From an uncultured Clostridia bacterium (GTDB lineage: Bacteria > Bacillota > Clostridia > Christensenellales > Borkfalkiaceae), in contig CALDOZ010000008.1 of NCBI GenBank assembly GCA_937912025.1, forward strand, positions 1 through 26,190: 26,190 bases of DNA, given 5' to 3'. Position 1 is the stretch's first letter. Every line of letters starts with the position of its first letter. Below the pieces are notes generated by a model that was not told the DNA's origin, made no database searches, and was given only the letters and a program-made list of their open reading frames with translations. Position numbers and translations under genes: made by a program. Of this stretch, positions 1 to 7,942 are shown piece by piece.

Positions 1-354
1 GGCAATAGTTTACATATTGACAAGGGCTTTAACGATGAGTTGCGTAGTAGTTAAAACGTTAGATATTGCATAAAAATTATCGAAGAACCTTTTCGTTTAA
101 AGGCAGAGTTACGAGTTAGACGTTTAATTAGAGTATTTGGCGATGGGAGATGTACTTTGTGTACACGAGCGAGCCAAAACGCAATAATTAAGCGTATTTA
201 TATAACCCCTACTTAAATGTAGTGCGGTTTTAAAGGCAGAGTTGCAAGCAAGACAAGGCTCACAAAATTTTTAGGTTGCAACTAACCTTAGTGGTTGTTG
301 CAGACTTAAAATTTTGTAGAAACACAGTATTGCGAAGCAAATATGCCTTTAAAA
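1..354. repeat. Gene-free region with hairpins and a repeated motif
   Basis: I see no credible gene here. A 20-base motif beginning TTTAAAGGCAGAGTT occurs twice as a direct repeat (96-115 and 229-248, 18 of 20 bases equal). A hairpin lies at 136-178, with outer arms TTTGGC/GCCAAA and an inner TGTAC-TTTGT-GTACA. A second, longer imperfect inverted repeat spans 262-317 (about 25-base arms, loop 288-292). It is enclosed by TTTTAAAGGCA at 228-238 and its inverse TGCCTTTAAAA at 344-354. The nested inverted arms end exactly at the stop codon of the next gene. This could be a short interspersed repeat (MITE- or REP-like) or a structured RNA; the sequence does not say which. Confidence 0.5.
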
Positions 355-1017
355 TTAAAAATTCTTTTTAGCAAGAACTGTGGCACTCTCCCCATCTACT
401 AAATACGCAGAAGTTTTACCATCGCTTTCTACAAAACCAATATAATAATATATTTTGTTGTTGCTAGAAATTAAACGAACGTGAATTTCGGCTAATACTT
501 CACCGTCAAAAAAAAGTCTATTTACAGTTTCTTTATCGCTTGACTGCACGGCGGATATTGCAGTTAAATAATCGATAGTTTTATCAAAAATTACTGAAGA
601 AAGCGATAATTTTTCGCAAATTTCACCAGAAGTTACGTCTACTGAAATATTAGCCACTTTAGGCAAATTTTCAACGCCTATCATTGCTGAACTTTTACCG
701 CTTACTGGATTATACGACAAAGTAGCGTTTAGCGATTGACCTTCGTAATTTATTACCGCCGTCGCATCGTTTGGCGATGACGTTTTAAACTCTACCTTAA
801 TAATTAAAACGTTTTGCATTTGACCGACGTACCCGTCCGCAATGAACGGGTTTTCGCGTTGCTCGGATGATACCGTTACTTTAAAGTTGTCGCTTTCGCC
901 TTCGTAAACGTTAAGTCTAAGTTGGGAAACGTGTTTTGAAAAATCATACGGCTTTTGACAAGAACAAAAAATACCTAAACATAATATCGCTATTAAAGCG
1001 CAAATAAATTTTTTCAT
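355..1017 (-). CDS. Putative lipoprotein of unknown function
   Basis: This 220-residue protein has a typical signal peptide: MKK, then a hydrophobic stretch to about residue 18, ending in FCSC. That suggests lipid attachment at Cys20, although the lipobox (F-C-S-C) is imperfect. The rest is hydrophilic and looks beta-rich, with no motif I recognise. It is probably anchored on the outside of the cytoplasmic membrane. The start is supported by an AAGGTGAT ribosome site at about 1021-1028. It diverges from the next gene across about 175 AT-rich bases. Its stop codon abuts the inverted-repeat region on the left. Function is unknown. Confidence 0.75.
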   Translation of the reverse strand: MKKFICALIAILCLGIFCSCQKPYDFSKHVSQLRLNVYEGESDNFKVTVSSEQRENPFIADGYVGQMQNVLIIKVEFKTSSPNDATAVINYEGQSLNATLSYNPVSGKSSAMIGVENLPKVANISVDVTSGEICEKLSLSSVIFDKTIDYLTAISAVQSSDKETVNRLFFDGEVLAEIHVRLISSNNKIYYYIGFVESDGKTSAYLVDGESATVLAKKNF

Positions 1018-1142
1018 TTTATCACCTTAGTTTAGCATATTTAAATTTTTGATTTTATATGACTCATTTTGCTTTTAAAGTGCAAATTATTAATTTTTTA
1101 TAAAAAAATTTAGTTGCAAGCCAAATATTTTTTGTCAACTTG

Positions 1143-1171
1143 TTGATTTTTTCGTTACATTTTGTTATTAT
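1143..1171 (+). promoter_or_regulatory. Predicted sigma-70-type promoter
   Basis: TTGATT (1143-1148) and TATTAT (1166-1171) are separated by 17 bases, a good vegetative promoter fit. Initiation would fall near 1178, about 15 bases before the start codon at 1193. Confidence 0.5.
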
Positions 1172-1192
1172 ATCTAAAATAAGGTATTTTCT

Positions 1193-1768
1193 ATGAAAAG
1201 AGTTATAGTTAAATCAGTACTAATAACGCTATGCTTGTTACTTGCTTTTATTGCAGTAAGTATTGCGGTAATTACGGCGCATTTTCCTATGGTCGTCGCC
1301 GACCTTACCTTTAAAGTAGATAACAAAAAATCTTGCGTTGAGTATACTGAAAAAGCATATCATATAAGCCAAGATATAGGCGACCTTGCTATTTTAACGG
1401 AACGCTGTATTTGGGCAGATGATAATTTAAAAATAATAAAATACGCTGAAATGCTTATAACCGAAGATGGTTACGACGAGTTTTTACTTTCTAAAGACGG
1501 TGGCTACGCTTACTACATCGCGTCAGAGTACGTTATAGCGCTATACGACGAAGGCTATAACGTAAAAGCCGTTGAAAGCGCTTTTCAGTCGAGTAAAGGT
1601 TTTGAAGATATTGGTCCTGTACACCGATTAATAGCAACGTGTAATGATAAAAAAGATTTTCAAACTTTAAACGCAATAAAACAAAAACTTTTAACTTATA
1701 GTGGCGACAAGTACGCCGATTATTTAATTACGTTAATAGACGACGCTTTAACAAAAGCGAACACTTAA
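1193..1768 (+). CDS. Small membrane-anchored hypothetical protein
   Basis: This 191-residue protein has one N-terminal membrane segment (about residues 7-29) followed by a soluble part outside the membrane. The soluble part reads as repeated amphipathic helices (for example SCVEYTEKAYHISQD and LKIIKYAEMLITED), reminiscent of TPR-type helical hairpins, but no standard TPR consensus is clear. A ribosome site AAGG lies about 10 bases upstream, and a TTGATT-17-TATTAT promoter sits just before it. guaB follows after 37 bases, so the two may be co-transcribed. Function unknown. Confidence 0.7.
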   Translation: MKRVIVKSVLITLCLLLAFIAVSIAVITAHFPMVVADLTFKVDNKKSCVEYTEKAYHISQDIGDLAILTERCIWADDNLKIIKYAEMLITEDGYDEFLLSKDGGYAYYIASEYVIALYDEGYNVKAVESAFQSSKGFEDIGPVHRLIATCNDKKDFQTLNAIKQKLLTYSGDKYADYLITLIDDALTKANT

Positions 1769-1805
1769 AAATTATAATAAATAAATTCATTTAAAAGGAG
1801 ACATT

Positions 1806-3260
1806 ATGGCGGAAATCATCAAAGAAGGTCTTACGTTTGACGACGTATTACTTATTCCTCAAGCAAGCGAAATATTACCTAAAGACGCGTGTCTTAAAAC
1901 AACCCTTGCAAAAGGTGTAAACCTTAACATTCCTATTATTTCAGCGGCAATGGATACTGTTACTGAATCGAGAATGGCAATAGCAATGGCTCGTGAAGGC
2001 GGTCTTGGTATTATTCATAAAAACATGTCGATTGAAGCGCAAGCTTTAGAAGTTGATAAAGTAAAACGTAGCGAGCACGGTGTTATTACCGACCCGTTCT
2101 TCTTAGAGCCTGAAAATAAAGTTAGCGACGCTAACGATTTAATGGCTAAATACAAAATTAGCGGTGTTCCTATTACTAAAAACGGTAAACTCGTTGGAAT
2201 TTTAACTAATAGAGATTTACGCTTTGAAACTAACTTTGAACAACCTATCGGTAATATTATGACTAAAGATAAACTCATTACCGCTCCGGTTGGAACAAGC
2301 CTTGAAGAAGCGCAAAAAATTCTTGGCAAACACAGAATTGAAAAATTACCTATAGTTGACGCTAATTACAATCTTAAAGGTTTAATTACTATTAAAGATA
2401 TCGAAAAATCTATTCAATACCCTAACTCAGCAAAAGACGTTAACGGTAGACTTTTAGTTGGCGCTGCCGTTGGTACTGCCGCTAATACTTTTGAACGCGT
2501 TGAAGAACTCGTAAAATCAAAAGTAGACATTATTACGGTTGACACCGCTCACGGTCATTCAAAAGGCGTTATTGAAAGCATTAAGAAAATTAAGGCTAAA
2601 TTCCCTAACCTTCCTATTATTGCAGGTAACGTTGCAACTGCCGCTGCCGTTAAAGCGTTAGCAGAAGCAGGCGCAGACGTTGTTAAAGTTGGTATTGGTC
2701 CTGGCTCTATTTGTACTACCCGTATCGTTGCTGGTATTGGCGTTCCACAACTTTCAGCAGTTATGGATTGCGCTGAAATGGCTGAAAAGATGGGCGTTAC
2801 TATTATTGCCGACGGTGGTATTAAATACTCTGGCGATATTACTAAAGCGTTAGCAGCTGGCGGCAACGCGGTAATGCTTGGTAGTTTACTTGCAGGTACT
2901 CTTGAAAGCCCTGGTGAAATTGAACTTTATCAAGGTAGAAGTTTCAAAGTATATCGCGGTATGGGTTCACTTGCTGCAATGGCTTGCGGTTCTAAAGATA
3001 GATATTTCCAAGAAGGCGCTAAAAAACTCGTACCTGAAGGCGTTGAAGGTCGCGTGCCTTATCGCGGAACTATTTCAGATATTATTTTCCAACTTCTTGG
3101 CGGTATTCGTTCTGGTATGGGTTACTGTGGCGCTAAAGACCTTGAAACACTTAGAAAAACTGCTCAATTTGTAAAAATTACTAACGCTGCTTTAAAAGAA
3201 AGTCACCCACACGACATTAACATTACTAAAGAAGCGCCAAACTACACTACAAACAACTAA
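1806..3260 (+). CDS. guaB: Inosine-5'-monophosphate dehydrogenase
   Basis: Converts IMP to XMP with NAD+, the committed step of guanine nucleotide synthesis, in the cytoplasm. The 484 residues match the usual bacterial length (about 485-490). The catalytic barrel starts with EGLTFDDVLLIP. Two CBS domains fill about residues 95-205. The catalytic loop GPGSICTTRIVAGIG carries the nucleophile Cys303, and the mobile flap is seen in DRYFQEGAKKLVPEG followed by GRVPYRG. The start has an AAAGGAG site at 1794-1800. The next gene is the synthetase half of GMP synthase, 27 bases downstream, so the IMP to XMP to GMP steps are in one operon. Confidence 0.97.
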   Translation: MAEIIKEGLTFDDVLLIPQASEILPKDACLKTTLAKGVNLNIPIISAAMDTVTESRMAIAMAREGGLGIIHKNMSIEAQALEVDKVKRSEHGVITDPFFLEPENKVSDANDLMAKYKISGVPITKNGKLVGILTNRDLRFETNFEQPIGNIMTKDKLITAPVGTSLEEAQKILGKHRIEKLPIVDANYNLKGLITIKDIEKSIQYPNSAKDVNGRLLVGAAVGTAANTFERVEELVKSKVDIITVDTAHGHSKGVIESIKKIKAKFPNLPIIAGNVATAAAVKALAEAGADVVKVGIGPGSICTTRIVAGIGVPQLSAVMDCAEMAEKMGVTIIADGGIKYSGDITKALAAGGNAVMLGSLLAGTLESPGEIELYQGRSFKVYRGMGSLAAMACGSKDRYFQEGAKKLVPEGVEGRVPYRGTISDIIFQLLGGIRSGMGYCGAKDLETLRKTAQFVKITNAALKESHPHDINITKEAPNYTTNN

Positions 3261-3287
3261 TTTTAGCACTACAAGAGGAGATTATTT

Positions 3288-4268
3288 ATGACTTCTAATT
3301 TAAGACCTGAAACAATGGCTCGTATCACTACGATTGAACAAGCAAACGCTTTTATTGACGAGCAAGTTAAAGAAGTTCGCGCGCAAGTTGGTGACAAGAA
3401 AGTTCTTCTTGCCTTATCTGGTGGCGTAGACAGTTCCGTTGTTGCCGCGCTTTTGATTAAAGCAATAGGCAAACAACTTGTTTGCGTACACGTTAATCAC
3501 GGCTTAATGCGTAAAGGCGAAAGCGAAAACGTTATTGAAGTTTTTAAAAACGGGCTTGACGCTAACCTTATTTACATTGACGCAACTGATAGATTTTTAG
3601 ATAAACTTGCAGGTGTTACCGACCCTGAACAAAAACGTAAAATTATTGGCGGTGAGTTTATCGTCGTATTCAACGAAGAAGCAAGAAAACTTAAAGGTAT
3701 TGAATTCCTTGCCCAAGGCACTATCTATCCTGACATTTTAGAAAGCGACGGCGTTAAAGCACATCACAACGTTGGCGGACTTCCTGAAGATATGAAGTTT
3801 GAACTTGTTGAACCTGTTAGACTTTTATATAAAGACGAAGTACGCGTAGTTGGTAAAGCGCTTGGTCTTCCTGCTCAAATGGTTGACCGTCAACCTTTCC
3901 CAGGTCCTGGTCTTGGCGTTCGTTGTACGGGCGCTATCACTCGCGATAGACTTAACGCTTTACGCGAAAGCGACGCTATTTTACGCGAAGAGTTTGATAA
4001 AGCGGGTTTAACTCAAAAAGTATGGCAATTCTTTACCGTTGTTCCCGATATGCGTTCTACCGGCGTTCGTAACGGAAAGCGCGTTTGGGATTGGCCCGTT
4101 ATAATTCGCGCCGTTAATACCGTTGACGCTATGACGGCTACTGTTCCTGAAATTGAATGGAGCGTTCTTAAAAAAATTACCGATAGAATTTTAGCGGAAG
4201 TTACGGGGGTATGCAGAGTTTTATATGACCTTAGCCCTAAAGCGCCTGCTACTATCGAGTGGGAATAA
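3288..4268 (+). CDS. guaA: GMP synthase ATP-pyrophosphatase subunit (no glutaminase domain)
   Basis: Makes GMP from XMP with ATP and ammonia. The 326 residues hold only the synthetase half: the PP-loop SGGVDSS at residues 44-50, the HHNVGGLPEDM motif, QPFPGPGLGVR, and the dimerisation domain ending in the family's PATIEWE terminus. Bacterial GuaA is normally about 510-525 residues with an N-terminal glutamine amidotransferase. That domain is absent here, and only about 33 residues precede the PP-loop. The gene has its own ribosome site (AGAGGAG) and a complete C-terminus, so it is not a broken gene. The architecture matches the archaeal GuaAb subunit. The amidotransferase partner must lie elsewhere, or free ammonia is used. 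Confidence 0.93.
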   Translation: MTSNLRPETMARITTIEQANAFIDEQVKEVRAQVGDKKVLLALSGGVDSSVVAALLIKAIGKQLVCVHVNHGLMRKGESENVIEVFKNGLDANLIYIDATDRFLDKLAGVTDPEQKRKIIGGEFIVVFNEEARKLKGIEFLAQGTIYPDILESDGVKAHHNVGGLPEDMKFELVEPVRLLYKDEVRVVGKALGLPAQMVDRQPFPGPGLGVRCTGAITRDRLNALRESDAILREEFDKAGLTQKVWQFFTVVPDMRSTGVRNGKRVWDWPVIIRAVNTVDAMTATVPEIEWSVLKKITDRILAEVTGVCRVLYDLSPKAPATIEWE

Positions 4269-4282
4269 AATTTAATAAAGTT

Positions 4283-4321
4283 TAGGCAGGAAGAACGTTC
4301 TTCCTGCCTATTGTTTTTTTA
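4283..4321 (+). terminator. Rho-independent terminator after guaA
   Basis: A perfect 28-base palindrome (4283-4310, arms starting TAGGCAGGAAGAAC) is followed by TTGTTTTTTT. The stop codon of the GMP synthase gene is 15 bases upstream. Confidence 0.92.
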
Positions 4322-4323
4322 GA

Positions 4324-4352
4324 TTGACAACGGCTGTAAAATTATATATAAT
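4324..4352 (+). promoter_or_regulatory. Perfect-consensus sigma-70 promoter
   Basis: TTGACA (4324-4329) and TATAAT (4347-4352) are separated by exactly 17 bases. Initiation near 4359 would leave a leader of about 12 bases carrying the GAGGT ribosome site (4361-4365). It directly follows the guaA terminator and serves the toxin-antitoxin operon. Confidence 0.85.
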
Positions 4353-4370
4353 TTTATTTAGAGGTAGTTT

Positions 4371-4550
4371 ATGAAAAAGAAAAACGATAGCAATACTTTA
4401 AATTTATTAAATGAAAAAATGCTAAACGGTAATAACGATAATTTAGTTGACCGTAACCAAGATAATCAAATTACTAGCGACCAAATTATTTTAACCGCAG
4501 AGCAAATTTTAACTAAATACATTAAAGCGTTTAAGGAACTTGCAAAGTGA
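4371..4550 (+). CDS. Candidate antitoxin of a Doc-type module (59 aa)
   Basis: A 59-residue ORF (MKKKNDSNTLNLLNEKML...YIKAFKELAK) starts at an ATG with a GAGGT site 5 bases upstream. The middle is rich in Asn and Asp. The C-terminus (about residues 40-59) should form a basic amphipathic helix, the kind of element that antitoxins insert into their toxin. Its TGA stop overlaps the GTG start of the Doc-family gene (GTGA), the usual sign of translational coupling in toxin-antitoxin pairs. It shows no recognisable Phd/YefM or ribbon-helix-helix DNA-binding domain. The antitoxin role is inferred from position and size only. Confidence 0.65.
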   Translation: MKKKNDSNTLNLLNEKMLNGNNDNLVDRNQDNQITSDQIILTAEQILTKYIKAFKELAK

Positions 4551-4927
4551 ATAAAATAGATTTATCAACGCTAATTGCTATTCATAAACTTATAACTACT
4601 AAAACGGGTGGCGCGTGTGACGTTCGCGATTATAACTTACTTGAAAGCGCTATGCAATGTCCATTTCAAACGTTTGGCGGTGTTGAACTATACCCTACCG
4701 TTGCCGAAAAAGGTGCTATGCTTGGTTACTCGCTAATATCTAATCACGCGTTTGTTGACGGAAATAAGCGAATAGGCGTACTTGCTATGCTTACCTTTTT
4801 ACAAATAAACGGAATAACTATTAAAACTACCGACGAAGAAATTATTAAGATTGGTCTTTTAGTTGCGTCTTCAAAATTTAAGTATGAAGAACTTTTATCT
4901 TTTATTAACGCTAACTGTATAAACTAA
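4547..4927 (+). CDS. doc: Doc-family (Fic fold) toxin
   Basis: A 126-residue protein, the same size as phage P1 Doc. The signature HAFVDGNKR at residues 67-75 matches the Doc motif HxFx(D/N)(A/G)NKR; it is not the AMPylating Fic motif ending GNGR. His67 and Asp71 would be the catalytic pair. Known Doc proteins phosphorylate and inactivate elongation factor Tu. Family features such as the early IxxIH helix and the LLESA segment are also visible. The start is GTG, overlapping the stop of the 59-residue partner. All motif residues are intact, so the toxin is probably active. The acyltransferase-like gene begins 10 bases downstream, so transcription likely continues. Confidence 0.88.
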   Translation: MNKIDLSTLIAIHKLITTKTGGACDVRDYNLLESAMQCPFQTFGGVELYPTVAEKGAMLGYSLISNHAFVDGNKRIGVLAMLTFLQINGITIKTTDEEIIKIGLLVASSKFKYEELLSFINANCIN

Positions 4928-4937
4928 AAAGGATTTT

Positions 4938-6431
4938 ATGAAAAAGAAAACAAAAAAACTGTTTGAACTTTATAAAAACACGTTATGCCTAGATGACGTT
5001 TTGAAGTTGGACGGATTTTTCAAAGAATTTAATATACATTGCTTATTGTCAAAGCCCGAAAAACGTAAAATGATTGAAGATTTTGAAAACGCTATTTTAT
5101 ATTTAACGTCATCAGGGGTAAGCCTTGAAAAAACTCTTGAACGAATTGACAGTAAGTATTTAGGCGGTTTTTACGCAAAACCTGCAACGTTATGGTTTGC
5201 TTTAGACGATGCCGCAAAAATCTATCCTACGTCGCTTGACCACGGCAAAATGTCGCTGTTTCGCTTGTCCGTTTACCTAAAAAAAGACGTTATTCCTGAA
5301 CTTTTACAAATAGCGTTGACTTTTACTATTAAACGTTTTCCAAGTTTTGCAACCACTATTAAAAAAGGTGTGTTTTGGCATTATCTTGATACGGTAAAAC
5401 GCCGTTTTTCAATAGAAAAAGAAAATGACGCTCCCGTTCGCCCTATTTTAGTATCTCAAAGCGGTTCGCAATCGTTCCGCGTTCTATACTATAATAACCG
5501 CATAAGCGTAGAGTTTTTCCACGTTTTAACAGATGGTACGGGCGGTACGACTTTTATTAAGTGTTTAGTTGCCGAGTATTTGCGCCTAACGGGTATTAAC
5601 GCCGTTAACGACGGAAGTTTGTTATCTCTAAGCGATAATCCTAAAGCAAGCGAAATTGCTAACGAATTTGCAAACGTTACTAGAAGTAAAAATAATTCGG
5701 GTTTAATAAATAAACGCGCCGTACAAATGAACGGCAAACTCACTAAATCGCCTTGTAGATTTTTGCATTTTAAAATGAATACGCAAAAACTAAAAGAAGT
5801 AGCAAAACTTCATAACGCTAACGTAACAACGTACGTTCTTGCCCTTATGTTTATTGCAGGTAAATACGCTACCGAACAATTTGACGGAGATATGAGTATT
5901 CAAGTACCAGTTAATATGCGTAAATATTACCCGTCGGAAACGTTACGCAATTTCTCTATGTATTGCGGTATAAGAATTCCTCTTAATAAAGACCTTGTTT
6001 TTGACGAACTTATTTTAGATATTACTAACCAAATAAACGAAAAAGCGTCTAAAGAAATGATGAGCGAAATGTTAACCTCTACTGAAAAACTCATAAATTC
6101 TATACGTTTTATACCTTTAATAATTAAAACTCCCGTTGCTAAACTTATGCACGGCGTTTTAGGTGATTTGGCGTTTTCTAACACGCTGTCTAACTTAGGT
6201 GTTATTGAAATGCCTAAAGAGTACTTAAACGAAATTGAAAGTATGGATTTTGTTTTAGGTACTACAGTTGTAAACCGCGCCGGTTGCGGTCTTATAACTT
6301 GTAACGGTGTTACCACACTTTCAATTACTAAAAGAACGATTGACCCGTCGTTTGAAGAAAAACTATACGAACTTTTAACGGAGCACGGTATAGACGTTGA
6401 AGTTGAAGGAAGTGATATTTATGAAAATTAA
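4938..6431 (+). CDS. Condensation/alcohol-acetyltransferase-like acyltransferase
   Basis: A 497-residue protein with the HxxxDG active-site motif of CoA-dependent acyltransferases (HVLTDGTGG, His195 to Gly200), preceded by a strand (ISVEFF) as in the chloramphenicol-acetyltransferase, condensation and alcohol-acetyltransferase superfamily. A second half-domain follows, with VQVPVNMRKYYPSETLRNF-like features and a C-terminal segment near LGVIEMP that fits the floor-loop region of this fold. There is no signal peptide. The substrate cannot be told. The ribosome site AAAAGGA lies just upstream. The gene overlaps the next by 11 bases, so the acyltransferase and the membrane protein probably work together, perhaps on a lipid or cell-envelope substrate. 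This pair is common in Clostridia. Confidence 0.78.
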   Translation: MKKKTKKLFELYKNTLCLDDVLKLDGFFKEFNIHCLLSKPEKRKMIEDFENAILYLTSSGVSLEKTLERIDSKYLGGFYAKPATLWFALDDAAKIYPTSLDHGKMSLFRLSVYLKKDVIPELLQIALTFTIKRFPSFATTIKKGVFWHYLDTVKRRFSIEKENDAPVRPILVSQSGSQSFRVLYYNNRISVEFFHVLTDGTGGTTFIKCLVAEYLRLTGINAVNDGSLLSLSDNPKASEIANEFANVTRSKNNSGLINKRAVQMNGKLTKSPCRFLHFKMNTQKLKEVAKLHNANVTTYVLALMFIAGKYATEQFDGDMSIQVPVNMRKYYPSETLRNFSMYCGIRIPLNKDLVFDELILDITNQINEKASKEMMSEMLTSTEKLINSIRFIPLIIKTPVAKLMHGVLGDLAFSNTLSNLGVIEMPKEYLNEIESMDFVLGTTVVNRAGCGLITCNGVTTLSITKRTIDPSFEEKLYELLTEHGIDVEVEGSDIYEN

Positions 6432-6993
6432 AAACACTTATCCACCAGAAGTTAAAAAGACTTTCCAGCGCCGAAAACTGTTAAACGTTTTAAAATGGCC
6501 GTTTATACTTTCTTTTATTGCTTGCCCGATTATTAACATTTGTATAGGCGGTAAGGCGTGGAGCGTTATTGCCGATTTAGGCATTTACATAATTTGGACT
6601 ATGGTTATAAATACCGACCTTATTGAATATAACCGCATAAGCCAATTTATAAAAGGTACTACCTTGACAATAATTATGCTTATTTTAATAGACTACATTT
6701 TAGCGCCAGGTTGGGCAATAACGGTCGTGCCTATAGTTTGCTTTGGCGGACTTATTATTAGCGCGATTTTGTTCTACACCGATTTTGAAAGACAAAAACA
6801 CAATTTAATGCCTATGATTATTCTCGCCGTAGCCTCGCTTATTGCTTCCGTTATTTGTTTATCTGCTTTCGAGCAAATGCGTAATTGGGAATTTATAGTT
6901 ATGTGCGCGGTAAGTTTTACCCTACTTGTTGCGCTTGTAATTACCTTAGGCAGTGAATTTATTAGAGAATTAAAACGCAGATTTCACGCTTAA
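6421..6993 (+). CDS. Multi-pass membrane protein (DUF6320-like)
   Basis: A 190-residue integral membrane protein with about six predicted helices, including WPFILSFIACPIINICIG, TLTIIMLILIDYILAPGW and IVMCAVSFTLLVALVITLG. It has a basic N-terminus and a basic C-terminus (RELKRRFHA). I chose the ATG at 6421, which has GGAAGTGAT upstream, over a TTG at 6397 that lacks a site. It overlaps the end of the acyltransferase gene by 11 bases. The family resembles small Clostridia membrane proteins (I recall DUF6320) found beside such acyltransferases. No catalytic motif is visible; it may be a partner or scaffold for the enzyme. Confidence 0.75.
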   Translation: MKIKNTYPPEVKKTFQRRKLLNVLKWPFILSFIACPIINICIGGKAWSVIADLGIYIIWTMVINTDLIEYNRISQFIKGTTLTIIMLILIDYILAPGWAITVVPIVCFGGLIISAILFYTDFERQKHNLMPMIILAVASLIASVICLSAFEQMRNWEFIVMCAVSFTLLVALVITLGSEFIRELKRRFHA

Positions 6994-7019
6994 ACCACTA
7001 ACTTTTTACGGAGATTTTT

Positions 7020-7808
7020 ATGATTATTGACTTTCACACGCATTGTTTTCCTGATAAAATAGCAGGTAACGCCGTAAATAAATTACACCAATTATCAGGC
7101 GGTTTAAAATATTATACTGACGGAACTAAAAACGGGCTTTTAAACTCTATGAAAGAGTGTAACGTAAATAAAGCCGTCGTATTAAATATTGCAACCAACG
7201 CCCATCAACAACGTAGCGTTAACGATTTTGCAATTTCTATAAACGGAGATAGTTTAATTTCTTTTGGCTCGGTTTTCCCAGATAGTAAAGACGCTTTCGA
7301 CGAACTTGATAGGCTTAAAAGCGCTGGTATTAAGGGCATTAAACTTCACCCAGACTATCAAGGTTTTGAAATTGATAACGAAAAATATAAACCTTTATAC
7401 AAAAAAATTTCTAAGTTAAATTTTATTACCGTTTTTCACGCTGGGTTTGATTACGGGTATCCGCCACCGTATAAAGCGTCGCCAAAAAAGTCGGTAAAAG
7501 CGCTAACGTGGTTTGATAGCCCCGTCGTTTTAGCGCACATGGGCGGACTTAATATGAACGAAGACGTACTTTCATACCTTGCAGGTAGTGACGTGTATTT
7601 TGACACGGCGTTTTGCTATTCGTCAATGCCACGCTACTACGCCGAAAAGATAATACAAAAGCACGGCGCTGATAAAATTTTATTTGGAACAGATAGTCCT
7701 TGGCGAACTGCCGATATTGAAATGCAATTTATTGATAATATTGGTCTAAGCGAAAATGAAAAAGAGTTAATTTTATATAAGAACGCTAAAAAATTATTAA
7801 ACGTATAA
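7020..7808 (+). CDS. Amidohydrolase (metal-dependent TIM-barrel hydrolase)
   Basis: A 262-residue protein of the amidohydrolase-2/ACMSD-like family. Metal-binding residues can be followed in order: HTH near the N-terminus (DFHTHCF, residues 4-10), KLHPDYQGF, VFHAG, VLAHMGG, and the barrel-end aspartate in ILFGTDSPW. Members are cytoplasmic hydrolases or decarboxylases with varied substrates, so the substrate is not predictable. A GGAG site lies 6 bases before the ATG. It follows the membrane protein by 26 bases and probably closes the operon that begins with the toxin-antitoxin pair. Confidence 0.85.
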   Translation: MIIDFHTHCFPDKIAGNAVNKLHQLSGGLKYYTDGTKNGLLNSMKECNVNKAVVLNIATNAHQQRSVNDFAISINGDSLISFGSVFPDSKDAFDELDRLKSAGIKGIKLHPDYQGFEIDNEKYKPLYKKISKLNFITVFHAGFDYGYPPPYKASPKKSVKALTWFDSPVVLAHMGGLNMNEDVLSYLAGSDVYFDTAFCYSSMPRYYAEKIIQKHGADKILFGTDSPWRTADIEMQFIDNIGLSENEKELILYKNAKKLLNV

Positions 7809-7942
7809 AAACACCACTAAAAATCCACTAATTTCAGATTGATTTTTGTTAAAGTCTACGGTTCGTGGGTTTTTTTATTAAGTTTTTTGCTATATAATTA
7901 TATTGTTGCTAGCGACGTTTGAATAATTTTAAAGGAGATATT

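Noticed and set aside
1769..1805. Riboswitch or separate promoter before guaB
   Set aside because: Only 37 bases are available. A TATAAT at 1773-1778 lacks a -35 at proper spacing, and no purine-riboswitch elements are present.
3261..3287. Idea that guaA was truncated by a frameshift or deletion
   Set aside because: The gene begins with a proper ribosome site 27 bases after the intact guaB end, and no amidotransferase remnant fits in that gap.
7809..7880. Terminator after the amidohydrolase gene
   Set aside because: AAAAATCCAC can pair with GTGGGTTTTT, but the loop is large and the inner pairing poor; support is too weak to list as a feature.
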